Assembly: GCA_028641055.1 (NCBI GenBank)
Contig: CM054060.1
Location: forward strand, 244,603,540-244,667,539
Direction of reading: 5' to 3'
Length of the DNA: 64,000 nt
Source: Alopecurus myosuroides
Taxonomy: Eukaryota; Streptophyta; Magnoliopsida; Poales; Poaceae
Below are positions 35,571 to 47,605 of the stretch, piece by piece. Position 1 is the first letter of the stretch. The number at the start of each line of letters is the position of its first letter. Below the pieces are notes generated by a model, which did not search any database, was not told where the DNA came from, and saw nothing but the letters and a program-made list of their open reading frames with translations. The translations under genes were made by a program, and so were the position numbers.

Positions 35571-36506
35571 AATTCTAAGGAAGACGCCATTGGTGTTTTC
35601 ACACCGGAAGACCCCGGGATCCAGAAGGGGGCCAGGCGAGGAGCCACAGGGTGGCCACACCCCCTGGCGCGAGTCCCGCCTAGGCCGCGCCAGCCTATGG
35701 TGTGGGCCACCCAGAGCCCCCCTCGGACCCCCTTTCGACTACAAGTAGACTCCAACCCTAAAACCCGAGGGGGTTCGTCATATTCCACAGAAACAGAACA
35801 GAGCGCCGCCGCCACCCCGAACCTTGATTCGGGGATCAGAAGTTCCTGTTCTGGCACCCTGCCGGGACGGGAAGTGGAGGAGATCATCGCCATCGTCATC
35901 ACCAACGCCTCTCCATCGACCATCCATGTTTCCCCCATCCATGTTCGAGCAATTCCCCACTGTAAGCTGAAGGGGATGGTAGGGATTGGATGAGATTGTT
36001 CACGTAATAATGTCGTGATTGTTAGGGCATAGTACCTAGTATCCTCTATTAGTGCTATTGACATTGTTGCAACTTGTTATGCTTAATGCTTGCCACTTTG
36101 GGCTCGAGTGCCATGATCTCAGATCTGAACATGTTATTGAATCATGATGATAATTATTGTTTCTTGATCATACCTGCAAGTTGTTTACACATATCATTGT
36201 CTGGAACCCGAGGCCCCGAAGTGACAGAATTTGGGACAACCAGAGGGGATGGTTGTGATGTGAGGATCACATGTGTTCACAGAGTGTTAATGCTTTGCTT
36301 CGATGTTCTATTAAAAGGAACACCTTAATTACCAGTAGTTCCCTTGAGGCCCCGCTGAAAACGGGCTGGTAGGACAAAAGATGTTGTGCAAGTTCTCATT
36401 GCGAGCACGTAGGACTATTTACGGAACACATGCATATGGTTACTTAGTGCTTGGATGCTTTATCATATTTATCTGTAATGCCCATGAATTGATCATTATA
36501 TGAACT
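35571..36506 (+). repeat. 5' LTR of plus Athila-like element, first part, U3-truncated
   Basis: It matches 54455-55390 of the complete LTR. The first 150-160 bp of U3, including TGATACGTC, are missing. The copy is broken at 36506 by a later insertion and continues at 47211 after the duplicated GAACT. Confidence 0.85.
36502..36506. repeat. Target-site duplication GAACT, left copy
   Basis: GAACT at 36502-36506 precedes the LTR start TGTAACATCCC, and GAACT at 47211-47215 follows the LTR end GTCGTGACA. The intact LTR at 55386 has a single GAACT at the corresponding place, which confirms the insertion site. Confidence 0.95.
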
Positions 36507-39500
36507 TGTAACATCCCTAATTTTGCTACCAAAGGGTTGTGGTGTTGTGTTCATCTCATACATGCATGAAAACAATAATTTAAACCATGTTTGAACCAAT
36601 TTAAAATTTGAATTTAAATGGTTTCAGAAAATCCCACAAAAAGTACTTAATTTGGGTTCCAAAATTTTGTATTGAAAAATAATTCAAATGCACCGACCCA
36701 AGTTATGGTTTTGTTGGAAATTTCATGAGCTTTTCAAAAACTATTTTTGCCAAATTTTATCCTTTCAAAAGGACCCTTAAAACATCTGTTTAGGTTCTGT
36801 TTTAAAAACTTCAGGGGCTTCTTTGTATTTTCCAGAAAGGCCAGGGGGTTATGCAGAGATCTCCTTTCTTTTCTTTCTTCCTCCTCCAGCCAGAATGCAG
36901 CACACAGCTGCGTGGCAGAAGTGCCTCCACCTCCTGCTTCTATGAGCGCGCCTCCGTGCGTGGATACCCACCAAGACGTCGTGCTCCTTCCTGCTTCTCC
37001 TCTCTGTCTCGCAGCTTCCTCTCGCTCTTCCTCTCTGCTGAAAACGGACGCAAACCCTAACCTTCTGCTCCCGTCGGCCGCCGGCCATCGCCGCCGTTAC
37101 GGGCCTCCCCGTGCCCAGCCAAGGCCACCGTTGTAACCGCCTTTACCTCCTCCATCTCCCGGCTAGCGGAATCGAGCCGGGACGCCCTACGTCGCCGCCG
37201 CCACACCCATCTTCCCCGCGGCCGGCGAGCTCCCCCGCCGTCGATTCGCCGCCGTCGAGCTCCCTCCGGCCTCCCCGACCGCTCCATCGGGCTCATGGTT
37301 AGCTCCTGCACCTCCCGGTGCCTCCCTTAGCCCCCTCCCCCTCCGCTTTGTTCCCGCGCCGTGCGCCACTCCGGCCGCCGCCGCGCCATGGTCGCCGGCG
37401 CCATTTCCGGCGACCATTTGGTCCAATTCCGCCACCCCTCGACTCCCCGCAATCTCCTCTACGACGTGGTATACGTTGATTGCAAAACGGAGTGCGGAAT
37501 CACGGGATTGATCAAGCCAGTGCCATTTTTGGCCATTGATGACGTCATCTTGATGTCAGCCTGATGTCATAATCCCATCTGTTTAATAAATTCCAGAAAA
37601 TGAATAAAATTTGATAATTTAATATCTCTTAAAATATTAAGCAGAAAAATGTGATAAAAGTATGGTTTTGTTCAGAAAAATGTAAGCTACCCAAATATGT
37701 TATTTTCACACATGTTTGAGAAAGTTGAAAAAATGACCTTTATTTAATATTGTTTAATCTTTTAAAAATAAAAAAATGCATATCTGACATACGAACCCTA
37801 GCAACCCTATCTACATGTTTAGGGCTTTATTTAAGTGCATTAACTTGCTCATGCATACATATTGCGCATTGCATCGATGCCATGTTTGATTGTGTTCTTC
37901 TTTTCGGTGTTGTTTTCCCCCTCGGTAGAACGTGACTCCGAAGAGAAGGCCATCAATTCCAATGGCGAATACTTGATCTTAATCGACAAGTCAAGCACTT
38001 ATTCCAGAAGATCTTTATCTGGTTTTCTTATAACCAAGGCAAGCATAACCTCTTATCTGCTCATATATGGTTTTCGAAGTGTTTTGAATCTCGTACTTTG
38101 CATTCGGTTCCAAACTATTTGATGCCAGTAGATAGAGTTCTCCTATATACTGCATAACCTAGATATCCTGATCCACTGCACCTAGCAGCTATAGGTTTGT
38201 TTGTGCGCGCTCCGCTAAACCCTGTGAGTCTTGCTTAGCCATGCCTAGTTGTGATCTGATCCATCCGGTTGATGAATCTGGTCAATACGTGAATCATTTA
38301 TGTCAGGTTGTTGTGTTTTGTATTATCTTTGATAACTTGACTAAATAACGGCATGGATGTGAGGCCACTATGGGTTGTGGCGTTTTGTCCTGTTCATGCC
38401 CCTAGGAGCGAGTTCTCGCCTTCGAAGCCAAGACTGAGCGTGCAACCACACGAGCGAGCCAATGAACCTCGCCTGACTAACTAACTTGTTTAGCCACATC
38501 CATGAGTCATGTAGTTTGATCATTCCATCTGCGTGTGAGTCAGAAAACGATTTGGAGAAAACTTAGGGCGTGACCGGGACAAGTGATGGACGTACACGGA
38601 TCTTGATCCCGACTCACAGAACAGGTGCCGTCAGGAGGTGGCCAACTCCCTGTTGATGGGGTGGCCCTGTTTGGGTTGACTCATGGATAGGGGTACGCAA
38701 GGTAAAGGTCGGAGCCAACCACCCTCTGCCGCGCTCCCAAGGAGCGTACATGTGGTGTTAAGAGTCGGATGGTACGTGTGGGTAAAGTGTACCCCCTGCA
38801 GGGATGAATCTCCTCGAGAAGCCGTGTCCACGGTTACGGACGACTTGGCAACGGATTCTGTGATCATAGATAACTTCAACGGAATGACTAAAACATGCCA
38901 ACCATGATTGAAGGGTGCCTCCTCGGAGATGCCGAGAGGGGTGATCCTTGTAGCATGAGATAGTGTGGGAATGAGAAGGACTTGGTGGAATACAAGAAGA
39001 TGATGATATCAGTAGTTGAGTAGCTTTCTCATCTGTTTTCAAAATATTCTGTGAGACATGCTATTCCTTCCTCAATTTGGAAAACAAAGATTGCTTTACG
39101 CAAATCAGGCTTCATGAAACCCTTTTTGAAATAGCATATATATAATAGGTTAATTAAGTCTTGTTGAGTACCTCCCGTACTCAGGTTTTGCTTAATTTGG
39201 TTCAGGTGGAGTTCCTCACTTCAGTGGTGTATCAACGTGGACATCGACGAGTAGTTTGGGGTTCCCAGGTAGCAGCCTGGAATCTATGGGCTGGGACGTC
39301 GCCTTATGTTGCGGCCTCTTAGGCCTTTTTGGTTCTTGTTGATTACCAACATAATTTGCCTTCCGTTGTCTGATGTAATGTTGGGTCATGTGACCTCTGC
39401 TTGTAAGCTACTCTAGTAACATCTGTTTAATACAACTTTCATGTCTAGAGTGCTGCTTTGATCGGTTGTTGCTTTCGAGCTCATTGTTATACAGTTTTGG

Positions 39501-39885
39501 CTATGTCTGCATAGTTGTCGCAGTCGAGGGGTTGTGGAGCCGATGATCCATGTCCGAGCCCGCCTGTCGATGTGATCGGCCTGGGGCGAGGTAACCCCAG
39601 TAACCCTCGATTGTTGTTGCACTTTCTGGACACATAGCATCTCTGTATAGCTTTGGTCCCGTTTCCTTCAGTTTCATTCAATTCGTGGACGCTTTGATAT
39701 GCATAGTTGGTTATGACTAGCATGGATACAAGGACTAGTAGACTGGGGATCCGGACTACGTGCCGATGAATCCAGTCTGCCTGCCATTGTTTGTTGCGGC
39801 CGGGGCTGGTAACCCTGAAGCCCTCGTGAGTCCATGGCTAGGAGCACATAACAGTATGTATATCTCTGGGTCCGGGTTCGTGACA
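36507..39885 (+). repeat. 5' LTR of non-autonomous element (with internal deletion)
   Basis: It starts TGTAACATCCC and ends GTTCGTGACA. It holds a CT-rich then GC-rich segment (36860-37430) that looks like a transcribed leader. Relative to the 3' LTR it lacks about 170 bp near 37775. Frames inside the GC-rich segment are low-complexity and not counted as genes. Confidence 0.93.
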
Positions 39886-42800
39886 AGTCATGGTATCAGA
39901 GCAGGACTGCCTGTAGGAAAACCTTACTGCTTGGTCGATGTCGAGTCTAGAGATTGTGAAAACTATTTGAAACTCCAAATGAGTTGTGAAAACCTTCTTA
40001 GGATTCTTTTTGCTTCTTATCTGGTATCGCTCTAACTCTGGATCTCCTTACTTGTTTTGATTTGAAAAGGTTTTGCTATCTCTTCTATTGATTCAAAACT
40101 TAGGTGCCTTCTTTGGCAAGACGTTTCTTTCACCCAAGTTGACCTAGTGTTCAGTTTCTAGAGTCGTGTGTGTTCCATGTTCCGTTATCTCTCGTTTCAA
40201 ATGGAAGATTTCCTTTCCATCCTAGTCTCTCCGAGTTGTCCGGATTCCACATTCTTACATGTTTCCAAGTTCTAAATCCTGAACCTCGAGATCGGCTTTC
40301 CTTCTCGAATGTACACGTTATCCTCTGTCCAAATTCTTCTGTAGCTATCGTTGTCTTTTGAAAGATACCTCGTGATTGCTAATTATAGTGTCCTTTGTGG
40401 CACTCATATAGTAGTTACTTCTTTTGTTGAGTTTTTAACCTTGGACTTGAAACGAAGGTCCCGGAATGTGCTGAATTGTGGTGAGTTGGATCGTGTGGTT
40501 TCTTAACCATGTGATTCTCACTCTATCAGTACAGGATGCTGACCTTTAACCCAAGTTCTGTTTCTTTGGATCCTGAGGAATATATTCTACCTCAGGATGG
40601 CTAGGTAGTTTCAACTCCAATAGCTGTAGGCTTTCCTTTGGAATCAAAAGGAATCATAACAAGAGTGTTCTCTATGATTCCCATATCTTTGTTCTTAACT
40701 CAGCTATACCAACTCTTTTGCATGGGTTTTACAAATGAGTATCACCCTGTGCATTCCACATGATATCTGGATTCTCCGGAGCATGTTCCTACCTTCCAGT
40801 TGCACTCAAATATCCATCCGTTGTTTTGAAACCAAGTTACATATGAGTGTTGGATTCTTCCAATGCAATTGCTCCTATTTTCCGTCAGAACGTTCCACTT
40901 TGGAATGTCAGGAGAAACAAACTCCAGTACCTCGTTCATCTTAAGGACTAGGTCAAAGTTTTGTAATCCACAGATTAAAGAAGTTTTATCAGCTTCTGTT
41001 CTGTTCTACCTTCGAGTATCACACTCTTTTATATCACGAGATTGTGTTAAGTTTCATGGCCTTATTGATGAAGTGATGCTCTTACCGTCTTCACTCCCCC
41101 TTCCTCAAAGCTTGAATGCATGAGAATGATGGGTCTGTTCATCGACATGTGTATCAGGTATGCCTAGCAATTCTTATTGCTTTGAAGAAAATCTAAGAAA
41201 CATCTGTATCCTTCTTAGCACTATCGGTCACCCGGTCTCTACTAAAGTTGGCCGTATTACCAGATCCTTTCATTCCGGTGCAATCTTGGTCAGAGATTTA
41301 GGTTCATACCAAAGCTCTCAAGGCCGTATCGGTTGCTTTGAAAAGCATGCCTCCTTTCGATTTCCAAGACATACCGGTGGGTTGTGATATTCTGGTTGTC
41401 TTTCTAGAAGTATCACCAGGTTTGTTACCTGACCGTGATGTCTAAACGAGGGGTAGTTTGAACCCCTCCTTTTTCCAAGAAACTACGCTAGACACCCTGG
41501 ACTAGCGGTTGAGCTGACACAATAACTTGGAGAGTTGAAAGACAAAAGCTCATCCTAACTTGTTCCTTTGTTAAGGGATATCTAGTTTTCCTCTTGTTGA
41601 AGCAGGATAATATCTCCTATGCGGAAATGCTATCACTCTACCTCTTGATTTGATTTGGGCTATCGTCAAATCGAGAAAAGATCCAAGGGCTATCTTGATG
41701 GTGTTTTCACTCATGGTGTTTTCCCCGAGTATACTTCATGTTCCTCGGTCAGACCAATATTCTGCCTTGTTCATATGTCATATGAATCCCTCTTCTTGGA
41801 GTGTTTTGATAAGGGTGTTTTCGAGCCCATCGATGACATTCCTATTTTCTCCAAGTTGCGAGCGGCTCATGTTGAACAACTGGAACTAATGTTGGAAACT
41901 TTTGAGAACCATCTTTGTGTTATCACGAAGTTGTGCTCTCGATGTTCGAAGTGACTTTCTCGGGTTCATGTGCTCCTGGTGAAAGTTGTCGACATGGATC
42001 TGAGTAAAGTTTTCTTGTTCCCTCGGGAGTAATCCCCAGTCGGTCATGCATGTGTGGAGTATTCTTGAGATGGTTGGTTTTACCTCCATTCACTTAAAGA
42101 AGTTTGCATCCACGCTAAGCCACTGACTGATTATCCGTGAAAGAGAAGAAGTCCAAGAACTTCGTGATCTCTGTAATCATGTTCCCAACAAGGACTCCGA
42201 TGTGTTCATTTAAAAGTAAACCATGTAGGTGCAACCGTCTTTCACAAGTTGCTAATACATGAGTTTCGTAATCCTGCTCATCTTCTTGAGCTTGAAATCG
42301 TAGCCCATGTCTTGAGAATCTAGTAAATGTATCTCAACTGTAACCGGTGCAAATCTCTTCGCTCAAACATACCGAGCCTGAGATATACATCCACTAACCA
42401 GAGCTGAATCTCAAGCAGCAACGATGGTTGGTGTTTCCTCAAAGGTATTGAATTAGGTCTTTTCAGAATCCGGCATGGTTGATGTGGTGGTTGACACAAT
42501 TAGCCGGAAGGCCTAATGTCATATCTCTTTGAATCCGTAAGAACAATCACTCTCCGTGAGAATTCTTGTGTGGTTCATTCTAATAAGTTTCCTCCCCGTT
42601 CTTCCCAAACCGGAGTTCTACTTTCACTTGATTACCTATAAAAGGCTTGCATAAGCCCGATATCGGTATCTAGAACATCCAAGATAAGTTGGAAGTTGAT
42701 CTTTCCAATATCTTTCCGTTGAACCTTCAAAACCTTCGTTCCAGTGGAAACAAGTTCATCAGGAGAACATCTCTTGGTGTTCCATAATCACCGTTGATCA

Positions 42801-43661
42801 GTTCCCTTTTTCAACTTGTTTGTACCTGAAGTTCTCTTCATATCACACATTGTGTGAATTTGTCAGTTACTTCAGCCATGGGATCTTAACCATGTGGTCG
42901 ATGTATGGTCACGTCCAAACCACAATAGAAAAGAAATTCCTCATTTTCTTCCGGTGTTTCAATCCCCATTGGTTACCCATCCTTATGGTGTGATCAAGAA
43001 TTCCTCCTTTGTTACGGTGTTTCCACATCTTTCAGTTACTCATCTTCTGTTGTGAAGTAACATTCCGATCTTCGATAAAGTTTTTGACAAAATTTAATGG
43101 AATGAAAGTTCCTTCATCTTTCGTGTCCACTCCGAAGAGTGAACATGATCTCAAATTCTCTCTGACGCGCGATTACATTGTTTTCTCGTGTTTTCCCTCG
43201 TCCATGGATATTGCGTTGTGATATCCAAGACCATCCTTGCCATCTTGGTTTTCTGTTTGAAGAAACCTCGATGTCACAAGTTGTCCAACCTTTCTTCTAC
43301 AAAAGGATTTAAAGTCTTGTGCAAAGCTCATATTCAAAGTCCTTTCAAGAACCATCGTCCGTAAACTTGAAACCATCTTTTATTCCCTCCGTTACCTTGA
43401 TGTGTTTCATGCCTGTTAACTCAACAGTTCTTTGCGAACGTTCCTGTCATGAGTTACCCATGAGATACTCGATTTTCGTGAAGATCATTTCCTAAGAGTT
43501 TCCCTCTTACCTAAGGTGTATCCGTTCAATACTTCAAGATGCTACGGATCAACCTCTTCAGAAGAGAACTGTAAGGTTCGAGAAGATCGTTCAAAACCGA
43601 TGTTCCTTCTTTCTTCTCCTTCGGGAATCTCGGGATGAGATTCTTGTAAGGGGGTTAGATT
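39886..43661 (+). pseudogene. Decayed Gypsy pol in non-autonomous element internal region
   Basis: The PBS TGGTATCAGAGC is at 39891-39902. No long frame exists, but fragments of a chromovirus-type pol survive in order. Near 41390-41440 a stretch resembles the linker before RT (PGLLPDRDV). Near 41655 GYRQI and near 41830-41860 IDDIPIFSK resemble the GYHQI and active-site blocks of Gypsy RT, followed by HVEQLELMLETF. Near 42110 AKPLTDYP resembles the start of the RNase H connection. The polypurine tract is at 43646-43661. The remainder (about 42200-43640) shows no recognisable coding. The RT catalytic block is altered, so no enzyme is made. Confidence 0.65.
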
Positions 43662-46600
43662 TGTAACATCCCTAATTTTGCTACCAAAGGGTTGTGGTGT
43701 TGTGCTCATCTCATACATGCATGAAAACAATAATTTAAACCATGTTTGAACCAATTTAAAATTTGAATTTAAATGGTTTTAGAAAATCCCACAAAAAGTA
43801 CTTAATTTGGGTTCCAAAATTTTGTATTGAAAAATAATTCAAATGCACCAACCCAAGTTATGGTTTGTTGGAAATTTCATGAGCTTTTCAAAAACTATTT
43901 TTGCCAAATTTTATCCTTTCAAAAGGACCCTTAAAACATCTGTTTAGGTTCTGTTTTAAAAACTTCAGGGGCTTCTTTGTATTTTCCAGAAAGGCCAGGG
44001 GGTTATGCAGAGATCTCCTTTCTTTTCTTTCTTCCTCCTCCAGCCAGAATGCAGCACACAGCTGCGTGGCAGAAGTGCCTCCACCTCCTGCTTCTATGAG
44101 CGCGCCTCCGTGCGTGGATACCCACCAAGACGTCGTGCTCCTTCTTGCTTCTCCTCTCTGTCTCGCAGCTTCCTCTCGCTCTTCCTCTCTGCTGAAAACA
44201 GACGCAAACCCTAACCTTCTGCTCCCGTCAGCCGCCGGCCATCGCCGCCGTTACGGGCCTCCCCGTGCCCAGCCAAGGCCACCGTTGTAACCGCCTTTAA
44301 CTCCTCCATATCCCGGCTAGCGGAATCGAGCAGGGACGCCCTACGTCGCCGCCGCCACACCCATCTTCCCCGCGGCCGGCGAGCTCCCCCGTCGTCGATT
44401 CGCCGTCGTCGAGCTCCCTCCGGCCTCCGCGACCGCTCCATCGGGCTCATGGTTAGCTCCTGCACCTCTCGGTGCCTCCCTTAGCCCCCTCCCCCTCCGC
44501 TTTGTTCCCACGCCGTGCGCCACTCCCGCCGCGCCATTGTCGCCGACGCCATTTCCGGCGACCATTTGGTCCAATTCCGCCACCCCTCGACTCCCCGCAA
44601 TCTCCTCTACGACGTGGTATACGTTGATTGCAAAACGGAGTGCGGAATCACGGGATTGATCAAGCCAGTGCCATTTTTGGCCATTGATGACGTCATCTTG
44701 ATGTCAGCCTGATGTCATAATCCCATTTGTTTAATAAATTCCAGAAAATGAATAAAATTTGATATTTTAATATCTCCTAAAATATTAAGCAGAAAAATGT
44801 GATAAAAGTATGGTTTTGTTTAGAAAAATGTAAGCTACCCAAATATGTTATTTTCACACATGTTTGAGAAAGTTGAAAAAATGACCTTTATTTAATATTA
44901 TTTAATCTTTTAAAAATAGAAAAATAAGTTTTTATTCACTAAAATTAGAAAAATAAAAGTTATATACCAAATTGCTCAAAATGACAAATGCAACCTAATT
45001 ATGATGTTTCAAACCAATTTGAGCACTTTAACTTGTACTCACTTTCATAATCGTCCGAAACCCCCTCCGGGGTCTATTTCGGGACTTTTTTCAGTAAAAA
45101 ATGCATATCTGACATACGAACCCTAGCAACCCTATCTACATGTTTAGGGCTTTATTTAAGTGCATTAACTTGCTCATGCATACATATTGCGCATTGCATC
45201 GATGCCATGTTTGATTGTGTTCTTCTTTTCGGTGTTGTTTTCCCCCTCGGTAGAACGTGACTCCGAAGAGAAGGCCATCAATTCCAATGGCGAATACTTG
45301 ATCTTAATCGACAAGTCAAGCACTTATTCCAGAAGATCTTTATCTGGTTTTCTTATAACCAAGGCAAGCATAACCTCTTATCTGCTCATATATGGTTTTC
45401 GAAGTGTTTTGAATCTCGTACTTTGCATTCGGTTCCAAACTATTTGATGCCAGTATATAGAGTTCTCCTATATACTGCATAACCTAGATATCCTGATCCA
45501 TTGCACCTAGCAGCTATAATTTTGTTTGTGCGCGCTCCGCTAAACCCTGTGAGTCTTGCTTAGCCATGCCTAGTTGTGATCTGATCCATCCGGTTGATGA
45601 ATCTGGTCAATACGTGAATCATTTATGTCAGGTTGTTGTGTTTTGTATTATCTTTGATAACTTGACTAAATAACGGCATGGATGTGAGGCCACAATGGGT
45701 TGTGGCGTTTTGTCCTGTTCATGCCCCTATGAGCGAGTTCTCGCCTTCGAAGCCAAGACTGAGCGTGCAACCACACGAGCGAGCCAATGAACCTCGCCTG
45801 ACTAACTAACTTGTTTAGCCACATCCATGAGTCACGTAGTTTGATCTTTCTATCTGCGTGTGAGTCATAAAACGATTTGGAGAAAACTTAGGGCGTGACC
45901 GGGACAAGTGATGGACGTACACGGATCTTGATCCCAACTCACAGAACAGGTGCCGTCAGGAGGTGGCCAACTCCCTGTTGACAGGGTGGCCCTGTTTGGG
46001 TTGACTCATGGATAGGGTTACGCAAGGTAAAGGTCGGAGCCAACCACCCTCTGTCGCGCTCCCAAGGAGCGTACATGTGGCGTTAAGAGTCGGATGGTAC
46101 GTGTGGGTAAAGTGTACCCCCTGCAGGGATGAATCTCCTCGAGAAGCCGTGTCCACGGTTACGGACGACTTGGCAACGGATTCTGTGATCATAGATAACT
46201 TCAACGGAATGACTAAAACATGCCAACCATGATTGAAGGGTGCCTCCTCGGAGATGCCGAGAGGGGTGATCCTTGTAGCATGAGATAGTGTGGGAATGAG
46301 AAGGACTTGGTGGAATACAAGAAGATGATGATATCAGTAGTTGAGTAGCTTTCTCATCTGTTTTCAAAATACTCTGTGAGACGTGCTATTCCTTCCTCAA
46401 TTTGGAAAACAAAGATTGCTTTACATAAATCAGCCTTCATGAAACCCTTTTTGAAATAGCAGATATATAATAGGTTAATTAAGTCTTGTTGAGTACCTCC
46501 CGTACTCAGGTTTTGCTTAATTTGGTTCAGGTGGAGTTCCTCACTTCAGTGGTGTATCAACGTGGACATCGACGAGTAGTTTGGGGTTCCCAGGTAGCAG

Positions 46601-47210
46601 CCTGTAATCTATGGGCTGGGACGTCGCCTTATGTTGCGGCCTCTTAGGACTTTTTGGTTCTTGTTGATTACCAACATAATTTGCCTTCCGTTGTCTGATG
46701 TAATGTTGGGTCATGTGACCTCTGCTTGTAAGCTACTCTAGTAACATCTGTTTAATACAACTTTCATGTCTAGAGTGCTGCTTTGATCGGTTGTTGGTTT
46801 TGAGCTCATTGTTATACAGTTTTGGCTATGCCTGCATAGTTGTCGCAGTCGAGGGGTTGTGGAGCCGATGATCCATGTCTGAACCCGCATGTCGATGTGA
46901 TCGGCCTGGGGCGAGGTAACCCCAGTAACCCTCGATTGTTGTTGCACTTTCTGGACACATAGCATCTCTGTATAGCTTTGGTCCCGTTTCCTTCAGTTTC
47001 ATTCGATTCGTGGACGCTTTGATATGCATAGTTGGTTATGACTAGCATGGATACAAGGAGTAGTAGACTGGGGATCCGGACTACGTGCCGATGAATCCAG
47101 TCTGCCTGCCGTTGTTTGTTGCGGCCGGGGCTGGTAACCCTGAAGCCCTTGTGAGTCCATGGCTAGGAGCACATAACAGTATGTATATCTCTGGGTCCGG
47201 GGTCGTGACA
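43662..47210 (+). repeat. 3' LTR of non-autonomous element (full-length form)
   Basis: This 3549-bp LTR is collinear with 36507-39885 but keeps about 170 bp at 44925-45098 that the 5' LTR lacks. It ends GGGGTCGTGACA and is followed by GAACT. Confidence 0.93.
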
Positions 47211-47519
47211 GAACTATCTTATCCATGCAAGCCCGTTCATCCATCCCTATGCCTACAGTATTTAATTCCGTGGTTTACTTCAAACACCACTCCTGATGTT
47301 TTCATTCCACTTCTGCTATTATTTCACTACTGCTGCTACTATAAAACTGTTACTACTGATAAAACCACTAGGAACAAAAGTACTTTCAGGTGCAGGTGAA
47401 TTGACAACTCACTTGTTAAGGCTCACAAATATTCTTTGGCTCCCCTTCAGTCGAATCAATAAATTTGGGATTTACTTCCCTCGAAGACTGTTGCGATCCC
47501 CTATACTTGTGGGTCATCA
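47211..47519 (+). repeat. 5' LTR of plus Athila-like element, second part
   Basis: It matches 55386-55695 at about 93%, ends GGGTCATCA, and is followed 10 bases later by the PBS. Confidence 0.9.
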
Positions 47520-47529
47520 AGACTATTTT

Positions 47530-47549
47530 TGGCGTCGTTGCCAGGGAGC
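47530..47549 (+). other. tRNA-Asp primer binding site, plus Athila-like element
   Basis: TGGCGTCGTTGCCAGGGAGC differs from the minus copy's PBS at two places, one C-to-T and one G-to-A, as expected from decay of methylated cytosines. Confidence 0.85.
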
Positions 47550-47605
47550 ATAGCTTTATTTGCGAGCTCACCGGAGAGTATTATTATCTACTTCCATCAT
47601 TCATC

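Larger units (their letters stand above)
36507..47210 (+). mobile_element. Complete non-autonomous LTR element related to the chromovirus
   Basis: This 10,704-bp element has LTRs 36507-39885 (3379 bp) and 43662-47210 (3549 bp), PBS for tRNA-Met, polypurine tract GTAAGGGGGTTAGATT, and a GAACT duplication. The 3.8-kb internal part holds only a ruined pol. LTR ends (TGTAACATCCC...GTCCGGG-TCGTGACA) and internal LTR blocks match the chromovirus at 7160-21792 in the same orientation relative to each element. About 18 differences separate the LTRs over the first 1.1 kb by eye. It is best read as a decayed-core family mobilised by a chromovirus partner. Confidence 0.88.

Noticed and set aside
35441..36064. 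207-codon minus frame across the head-to-head LTR junction, and similar frames at 28954, 35061, 54355
   Set aside because: They are translations of Athila-like LTR sequence that recur in each LTR copy in different states; no protein features.
36747..37435. Gene-like GC-rich frames (129, 84, 82 codons) in the non-autonomous LTR
   Set aside because: The same frames recur in the second LTR at 43901-44583 with indels. They look like the GC-rich leader of the LTR, not host exons.
39891..39902. tRNA-Met-like TGGTATCAGAGC as a possible tRNA gene
   Set aside because: Only the 12-base primer complement is present next to an LTR; no tRNA fold.
40170..43376. Several 60-100 codon frames in the internal part of the non-autonomous element
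   Set aside because: Scattered on both strands; only the segment near 41655-41954 shows RT-like blocks, and those are decayed.
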